This document shows, in pieces, positions 8,200-12,189 of a DNA stretch of 12,189 nucleotides. Below the pieces are notes generated by a model that worked only from the letters and a program-made list of their open reading frames with translations, had not been told where the DNA came from and did no database searches. How positions within the stretch are numbered: position 1 is the stretch's first letter; every line of letters begins with the position of its first letter. The position numbers and the translations under genes were made by a program. Source of the stretch: Lachnospiraceae bacterium UBA3814 (GTDB lineage Bacteria; Bacillota; Clostridia; Lachnospirales; Lachnospiraceae); the NCBI GenBank assembly GCA_002368575.1, contig DFEA01000001.1, positions 1-12,189 on the forward strand, read 5' to 3'.

Positions 8200-9297
8200 T
8201 TATTCCTCCCTTGCCGACGCTTCCCTGAGCTTATCGACAATTATGTTGATATTATCAGAAAGGGTCTCAAATTCGACGGACTCCCTTACATCCGCCTTCT
8301 CCTCAAGGTTTCCGGCGGCTATCTCCGCGAGTGAGCGGTTGATCCTCTCGACCTGCCTTATTACCTTATTGCGAAGTACCGTATACACTATCATGAACAC
8401 TAACGGGAAAAGCACGGCTTCAAGGATGAAGATCACAAGAAGCATGTCCAGTGAGGAGCGGGCAGCACTGACCAGAGGATATGCCCCAATGAGATGATAG
8501 CCGTAGATCTCCCTGGCATACAGCATTTCCGGAGTGTCGTCTATCATAAAGAAAAAGACATCCTCATTCATTTCAGCCTTCTCGATATCCTCTCTCTTAT
8601 CCTCAAAGGACCGCCCGATGTATCGGGAGCTGGAATCGGTAAGCACCAGTATATCGTGGGAATTGCACACCATAAGGAACCCGTCCTCCCCGATCCTTCG
8701 ATTGCGTATGCTGGCGGGGAAGTTTTCCACGGCTGCCTTTTCGAAGGTGTCCATATTTGCCCCGATCTGCACAAAGCCGCTTTTGTCCGGAAACGCGGCT
8801 CCGGCATAGGCCATCATGACATCAGGCTCCACTACGCTTCTCCTGGGCTCCTGGGCATAGACCTTTTCATTGCCGAGCAATACGTTAAAGCCGCTGCTCC
8901 GTTCCGATTCATTTATATTCCTGCCTATACAGTCAGGATTTGATGAGCATACCACGATGCCGTCGGAATCCATGACGTTTATTTCATCACATTCATTCTC
9001 TCCGACAAGAGCATTCAGGTAGTCGGTGGCTTCGGAGGCCGGACAGCGCTTCAGATAATACATATCGTCAAGTATTACCTGCATGAGCTTCTGCGCGGTG
9101 ACGATATTATTGTCCATAAACTTATCGGATATGTCCTTTCCTATATCCGTTACGTTGTCCTTAAGCAGACCGCTCGATTCCTCATATGCATTCTTTACGA
9201 GTATTCCTGTCGTCAGTGCGATGGTGATTATAGCCGTAAATACCGCCGTCCACAGTAAGGCGCCGGATATGATCGATGTAAGCTTCCTTTTTTTCAT
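8200..9297 (-). CDS. Cache-HAMP membrane sensor lacking an output domain
   Basis: A 365-residue bitopic sensor. TM1 (about 8-34) is followed by an extracellular region of about 245 residues with two PAS-like halves (around 103-185 and 200-275), consistent with a double Cache ligand-binding domain. Next come TM2 (about 283-307) and a HAMP domain (about 308-360) with the typical NRSLAEIAAGNLE heptad pattern. The protein ends just after HAMP: there is no kinase, methyl-accepting, GGDEF or phosphatase domain, although such sensors normally carry one. The TAA abuts the MMPL ATG without interruption, so the short form looks genuine. The start at 9297 follows GGGAG (9305-9309) at 7 nt; in-frame ATGs at 9318 and 9387 lack this and would add a non-signal-like N-terminus. 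As first gene of the operon, it probably regulates or forms part of the transporter complex (inference). Confidence 0.85.
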   Translation of the reverse strand: MKKRKLTSIISGALLWTAVFTAIITIALTTGILVKNAYEESSGLLKDNVTDIGKDISDKFMDNNIVTAQKLMQVILDDMYYLKRCPASEATDYLNALVGENECDEINVMDSDGIVVCSSNPDCIGRNINESERSSGFNVLLGNEKVYAQEPRRSVVEPDVMMAYAGAAFPDKSGFVQIGANMDTFEKAAVENFPASIRNRRIGEDGFLMVCNSHDILVLTDSSSRYIGRSFEDKREDIEKAEMNEDVFFFMIDDTPEMLYAREIYGYHLIGAYPLVSAARSSLDMLLVIFILEAVLFPLVFMIVYTVLRNKVIRQVERINRSLAEIAAGNLEEKADVRESVEFETLSDNINIIVDKLREASAREE

Positions 9298-9378
9298 TCT
9301 GCTTCTCCCGCGGGTCATATATATGCACACGCAAAATACAGGAAACGAATTTATCCGCTTCCCCCCTTCGCCGATCCA

Positions 9379-9406
9379 ATTCGACATTTGCCTGCAAATG
9401 TCGAAT
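9379..9406. repeat. Perfect 12-bp-arm palindrome
   Basis: ATTCGACATTTG (9379-9390) and CAAATGTCGAAT (9395-9406) are perfectly complementary around a CCTG loop. The hairpin lies in the predicted leader of the minus-strand operon, about 80 nt upstream of its first gene, and no T run follows on either strand. The apex TGCCTGCA is shared with the hairpin at 9499-9525. Confidence 0.7.
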
Positions 9407-9498
9407 AAGTGCGAGGCGCTGAAAGTGTCTTCCCTGCCGTGATCGTGCGCATGTATTATTTATAATAACCGCAATTATTTGCTGCGTTTACCGTTTCT

Positions 9499-9525
9499 GC
9501 ACCGATCTGCCTGCAGATCGTGTGC
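9499..9525. repeat. Hairpin with the same TGCCTGCA apex
   Basis: CGATCTG (9503-9509) pairs with CAGATCG (9514-9520) around CCTG. Past one bulged T at 9521 the stem continues as GCAC (9499-9502) with GTGC (9522-9525). It shares its loop and closing bases with the palindrome at 9379-9406 although the outer stems differ. It is part of the minus-strand operon leader. Confidence 0.6.
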
Positions 9526-9528
9526 TTA

Positions 9529-9576
9529 GGTGCGAACTTTAGTTCGCGCCGATTCGTTCGATTTATCGAACGAATC
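9529..9576. repeat. Two adjacent hairpins
   Basis: GGTGCGAAC (9529-9537) pairs with GTTCGCGCC (9542-9550) around TTTA, with one G-U pair. Immediately after, GATTCGTTCGAT (9551-9562) pairs perfectly with ATCGAACGAATC (9565-9576). Together with the two hairpins further left they fill much of the predicted minus-strand leader. Neither ends in a T run on the minus strand, so they are more likely structural, regulatory or interspersed repeat units than terminators. Confidence 0.6.
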
Positions 9577-9616
9577 ATTTCCTTAATATCCTGAGTATGA
9601 TAAAACACCGTCAAGC

Positions 9617-9646
9617 ATTATACCACTTTTCAATTAGAATCGACAA
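9617..9646 (-). promoter_or_regulatory. Extended -10 promoter for the sensor/MMPL/GLUG operon
   Basis: On the minus strand there is a perfect TATAAT (complement of 9617-9622) preceded by TGG, an extended -10 (TGnTATAAT). An imperfect -35 TTGTCG (complement of 9641-9646) lies 18 bases upstream. Transcription would start near 9610, giving a leader of about 310 nt before the ATG at 9297. An AT-rich patch at 9452-9478 also holds -10-like sequence, but I find no good -35 for it. Confidence 0.55.
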
Positions 9647-9763
9647 ACTGTTCTTTGATAAATTCATTGTAATTTCGGCATCCTTAAGCTTTCCTGAACG
9701 TCTGCGCAAAGCTTCGTGTGAGTTCATCTGTTTTTGCGGATCGGTGTACTGATAAATTTCTGC
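9647..9763. other. Divergent intergenic spacer
   Basis: No coding sequence is supported between the divergent promoters. The only structure seen is a 7-bp inverted repeat, AAGCTTT (9686-9692) with AAAGCTT (9708-9714), 15 bases apart. It could be a protein-binding site or chance. Confidence 0.3.
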
Positions 9764-9791
9764 TTGACAGCAGCCTTATCCCTATGATAGT
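9764..9791 (+). promoter_or_regulatory. Promoter of the T-box / trpB2 operon
   Basis: A perfect -35 TTGACA (9764-9769) lies just upstream of the T-box. With a 16-base spacer the -10 would be GATAGT (9786-9791). The better-looking TATGAT (9783-9788) is only 13 bases away, so the exact -10 is uncertain. A small palindrome, CTGCT/AGCAG (9760-9773), overlaps the -35. Transcription should begin just before T-box Stem I at about 9797-9802. Confidence 0.55.
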
Positions 9792-9796
9792 TTGTT

Positions 9797-10083
9797 ATAA
9801 ACCGTTGAGGAAGAGTAAGTAGGCTGAGACCTCCTTTTAAGAGAGAGCCGCGGATGGTGTGATCGCAGCAAAAGTGTTTCAGTTGAATGGACTTCTGAGG
9901 GCGATCAGAAACGGAGCAGGGCTCCGGAGTATGTGAGACGGAAGAGGATCACCGTAAAGGATCCGGCATATGTTGGTATGCGCAGAGTGGGTGTTTCATG
10001 CACCAAGCCGGGTGGCACCGCAGGTAAGTATATTCATACCTGTCCCAGCAGTAACCGTTACTGAGGGACAGGTATTTTTTATT
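9797..10083 (+). promoter_or_regulatory. Tryptophan T-box riboswitch (tRNA-Trp sensing)
   Basis: A complete T-box leader that senses uncharged tRNA-Trp and lets transcription read through into trpB2. Stem I closes by pairing CCGTT (9802-9806) with AACGG (9910-9914) and carries the GAGGAAGAGTA motif (9807-9817) and a distal GGTGTGA region. The specifier loop GAA-TGG-AC places TGG (Trp) at 9888-9890. Further small hairpins follow (for example 9966-9981 and 9987-10004). In the antiterminator (10010-10046), GGG (10010-10012) pairs with CCC (10044-10046), and GCAGGTA (10020-10026) with TACCTGT (10037-10043). They enclose the bulge TGGCACC (10013-10019), whose TGGC matches a GCCA tRNA end, the expected form for tRNA-Trp with discriminator G. 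The terminator at 10036-10080 uses the same 3' strand. Confidence 0.95.
10036..10081 (+). terminator. T-box-controlled intrinsic terminator
   Basis: ATACCTGTCCC (10036-10046) pairs perfectly with GGGACAGGTAT (10065-10075). A second stem, CAGTA (10049-10053) with TACTG (10059-10063), stacks inside, and six T's follow (10075-10080). Its 5' arm is the 3' arm of the antiterminator, so the two folds exclude each other. Confidence 0.93.
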
Positions 10084-10096
10084 TGTCCCGCGTTCA

Positions 10097-10204
10097 GTGT
10101 CAATGTCATTAACTTAAGCTCACACCGCAGACTACGACTCAGAACAGGAAACCTTCACAGAGTCGTTCACAACATATATCCGCTTAAGATAATGACATTG
10201 GCAC
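10097..10204 (+). repeat. 108-nt palindromic element with 23-bp inverted ends
   Basis: Bases 10097-10119 pair with 10182-10204 over 23 positions, with one A-A mismatch and one G-U pair; the core is CAATGTCATTA against TAATGACATTG. Inside, ACGACTC (10134-10140) pairs with GAGTCGT (10160-10166), so the whole unit folds as a branched hairpin. It sits between the T-box terminator and the trpB2 ribosome binding site and carries no coding sequence. It may be a miniature inverted-repeat element or a stability/processing structure. No target-site duplication is visible. Confidence 0.65.
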
Positions 10205-10223
10205 ACAATAAAAGGAGGAAAAT

Positions 10224-11597
10224 ATGTCCGAGAAAAAAATCCCCTATAAGATCTATCTTACTGAAAATGAACTGCCCGGCGCATGGTACAACATGAGGGC
10301 GGACATGAAGGAAAAGCCTGCTCCGCTGTTAAATCCCGGAACGGGAAAGCCCCTGACAGAGGAAGAGCTTTCCCCTGTCTTCTGCGACGAGCTGATCAGG
10401 CAGGAGCTTGACAACGATACCCCTTATGTGGAGATCCCCGAAGAGATCAGGGATTTCTACAAGATGTACCGCCCTTCGCCGCTGGTAAGGGCATACTGTC
10501 TCGAGGAAAAGCTTGAAACGCCCGCAAAGATCTATTACAAGTTTGAAGGCAACAATACAAGCGGCAGCCATAAGCTCAACTCGGCCATAGCACAGGCCTA
10601 CTACGCCAAAAAGCAGGGCTTAAAGGGCGTTACCACGGAGACCGGCGCCGGCCAGTGGGGCACTGCCCTTTCCATGGCCTGCTCTTATTTCGGGCTTGAC
10701 TGTAAGGTGTATATGGTTAAGGTCTCCTATGAGCAGAAGCCCTTCAGGAGAGAGGTCATGCGTACCTACGGGGCATCGGTAGTACCCTCTCCGTCTGAAA
10801 GCACCGAGGTGGGAAGAAAGATCCTGAAGGAGCATCCGGGAACCACCGGAAGCCTTGGCTGTGCCATTTCCGAGGCTGTTGAGACAGCGACGAAGAATCC
10901 CGGGTACCGCTATGTTCTCGGAAGCGTCCTCAACCAGGTCCTGCTCCACCAGTCAGTTATCGGCCTTGAGACCAAAACAGCCCTTGACAAATACGGCATA
11001 AAGCCCGATATCATCATCGGCTGTGCCGGCGGCGGCTCAAATCTGGGAGGCCTGATAGCACCCTTCATGGGAGAAAAGCTCCGCGGTGAAGCGGATTACA
11101 GGATAATAGCAGTGGAGCCGGCATCCTGTCCCAGCTTTACACGGGGGGTATTTGCCTATGACTTCTGCGATACCGGAATGATCTGTCCCCTTGCAAAAAT
11201 GTACACCCTTGGAAGCAGCTTCATCCCTTCGCCCAACCATGCGGGAGGTCTTCGCTTCCATGGCATGAGCACTATCCTTTCACAGCTTTATCATGACGGC
11301 TTCATGGAGGCGATAAGCGTGGAGCAGATACCGGTATTTGAGGCGGCGGAGCTGTTTGCGCGAACAGAAGGGATACTTCCCGCGCCGGAGAGCTCACACG
11401 CGATCCGCGCCGCGATCGATGAGGCCGTAAGGTGCAGGGAGACCGGGGAGGAAAAGACCATCTTATTCGGTCTTACCGGCACCGGCTACTTCGATCTGGT
11501 AGCTTATGAAAAATTCCATGACGGTAAAATGACGGATGAGATACCCACGGATGAACAGCTGGCCGAATCCATCGCCAGGCTTCCGAAGCTTAGCTGA
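10224..11597 (+). CDS. trpB2: Tryptophan synthase beta chain, TrpB2 type
   Basis: A 457-residue pyridoxal-phosphate enzyme that joins indole and L-serine to give tryptophan. The length and N-terminal extension fit the TrpB2 branch rather than the roughly 400-residue TrpB1. The cofactor lysine is K117 in GNNTSGSHKLNSA, the catalytic-region glutamate is E139 in TETGAGQWG, and the phosphate-binding loop is CAGGGSNLGG (267-276). The C-terminal LTGTGYFD lies near the cofactor ring in this fold. AGGAGG (10213-10218) lies 5 nt before the ATG, a strong ribosome binding site. Expression is gated by the upstream Trp T-box, which independently supports the tryptophan role. No trpA lies beside it in the window, consistent with TrpB2 acting alone on free indole. 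The start of nagA follows after 3 nt. Confidence 0.93.
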   Translation: MSEKKIPYKIYLTENELPGAWYNMRADMKEKPAPLLNPGTGKPLTEEELSPVFCDELIRQELDNDTPYVEIPEEIRDFYKMYRPSPLVRAYCLEEKLETPAKIYYKFEGNNTSGSHKLNSAIAQAYYAKKQGLKGVTTETGAGQWGTALSMACSYFGLDCKVYMVKVSYEQKPFRREVMRTYGASVVPSPSESTEVGRKILKEHPGTTGSLGCAISEAVETATKNPGYRYVLGSVLNQVLLHQSVIGLETKTALDKYGIKPDIIIGCAGGGSNLGGLIAPFMGEKLRGEADYRIIAVEPASCPSFTRGVFAYDFCDTGMICPLAKMYTLGSSFIPSPNHAGGLRFHGMSTILSQLYHDGFMEAISVEQIPVFEAAELFARTEGILPAPESSHAIRAAIDEAVRCRETGEEKTILFGLTGTGYFDLVAYEKFHDGKMTDEIPTDEQLAESIARLPKLS

Positions 11598-11600
11598 GCC

Positions 11601-12189
11601 ATGAAATACACTGACGCCTATATCTATCAGGGTCCTGAAAAGGGCTTTATACACGGGGAATTTGAGGTGAAGGACGGACGCTTTCATAATATCCGTTTTT
11701 TCCCCGCAGGCGAATGCCCACAGACCACCTCCCTTACTCCGGGTATGCCCGCACACGTACAGACCGCGGGGTACCTCTTAAGGGAGGAGCCGCATAACGG
11801 ATGCGGCCGGGCAGATACGGCGGAATGTGATTTCGGAAATGTGACTGAGCTTAAGGGGGCATATGTTATCCCGGGACTTGTTGATATTCATGTCCACGGC
11901 AGCCTGGGAGCTGATTTTTCGGACGCGGATCATGAGGGTCTTAGAAGGATGGGGAGGTATCTGCTTACGAAGGGCATTACCTCCTTTCTCCCAACCTCCA
12001 TGACCCTTCCCGTTGAAAGGCTTAAGAAGGTCTTTTCCACGGCAAAGCGTATGTCAGAAGAGGCTCCGAAGGATGCGGCAAAGCTCCTTGGCATCAACAT
12101 GGAGGGACCCTTTTTTTCCGCAAAACGTAAGGGGGCACAGAATGAAGCATATCTCAGGCTTCCGGAAACTTCACTGTTTGAAGAGCTTT
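11601..12189 (+). CDS. nagA: N-acetylglucosamine-6-phosphate deacetylase (5' part)
   Basis: The first 196 codons of an amidohydrolase-family enzyme that removes acetate from GlcNAc-6-phosphate in amino-sugar breakdown and cell-wall recycling. Seen are PGLVDIHVHG with the metal-binding HxH (H97, H99), GITSFLPT (125-132), and GINMEGPFFS with the metal-ligand glutamate E168, followed by the KGAQ motif. The gene runs off the right edge. The metal motif comes unusually late: about 35-40 extra residues rich in Cys, Pro and Thr (roughly 35-80) lie in the N-terminal beta domain. The ATG is 3 nt after the trpB2 stop and has no clear Shine-Dalgarno, so translation probably depends on coupling to trpB2 and transcription on the Trp T-box. 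Confidence 0.9.
   Translation, partial: MKYTDAYIYQGPEKGFIHGEFEVKDGRFHNIRFFPAGECPQTTSLTPGMPAHVQTAGYLLREEPHNGCGRADTAECDFGNVTELKGAYVIPGLVDIHVHGSLGADFSDADHEGLRRMGRYLLTKGITSFLPTSMTLPVERLKKVFSTAKRMSEEAPKDAAKLLGINMEGPFFSAKRKGAQNEAYLRLPETSLFEEL

Noticed and set aside
9298..9387. Upstream starts for the Cache-HAMP sensor at 9387 and 9318
   Set aside because: Neither has a convincing Shine-Dalgarno and the first runs through the palindrome at 9379-9406. The ATG at 9297 has GGGAG at 7 nt and leads directly into the first membrane helix.
9379..9576. Hairpins read as a CRISPR array or as terminators
   Set aside because: The units differ in sequence and spacing, there are no regular spacers, and no T run follows them.
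9970..10296. 108-codon open frame across the T-box and trpB2 start
   Set aside because: It overlaps the riboswitch, its terminator and the real trpB2 start, and has no Shine-Dalgarno.

Overview
The window looks like chromosomal DNA of a Clostridia-class Firmicute, most likely a Lachnospiraceae-type anaerobe. The reasons are a tryptophan T-box leader, strong GGAGG ribosome binding sites, sigma-A promoters, frequent AGG/AGA arginine and ATA isoleucine codons at moderate GC, an MMPL transporter, and GLUG-repeat and Cache/HAMP proteins. This is inference; no rRNA or other taxonomic marker is present. There are five complete protein genes and one gene cut by the right edge.

Left part (1-2005, + strand): a weak terminator-like hairpin (102-123), then a near-consensus promoter (185-213) and a roughly 185-nt structured leader with an imperfect direct repeat. 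These precede a 533-aa membrane protein with a TPR-like N-terminus, one transmembrane helix, a Pro/Ala/Glu linker, one Sel1-like repeat and an unknown C-terminal domain.

Centre (1998-9297, - strand): a tightly packed operon read right to left. It encodes a Cache-HAMP membrane sensor with no output domain, an 844-aa MMPL/RND transporter whose cytoplasmic tail carries a bactofilin-like glycine/valine repeat, and a 1224-aa secreted, C-terminally anchored GLUG protein split by a long helix-rich insertion. The stop of the first gene abuts the start of the second, and the second and third overlap by 8 nt, so the three are probably co-translated and act together at the cell envelope. The likely promoter is an extended -10 TATAAT near 9617, giving a leader of about 310 nt with four hairpins. 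The GLUG gene overlaps the convergent left-hand gene by 8 nt at their stop codons.

Right part (9764-12189, + strand): a complete T-box riboswitch with a TGG (Trp) specifier, a TGGC tRNA-end-binding bulge, and mutually exclusive antiterminator and terminator. A 108-nt palindromic element follows, then a TrpB2-type tryptophan synthase beta gene, and 3 nt later the start of nagA (N-acetylglucosamine-6-phosphate deacetylase), which continues past the window. Charging of tRNA-Trp therefore probably controls trpB2 and, unexpectedly, nagA.

The best candidate for an undescribed system is the Cache-HAMP / MMPL / GLUG envelope module. The most interesting non-coding elements are the palindrome between the T-box and trpB2 and the hairpin-rich leaders.
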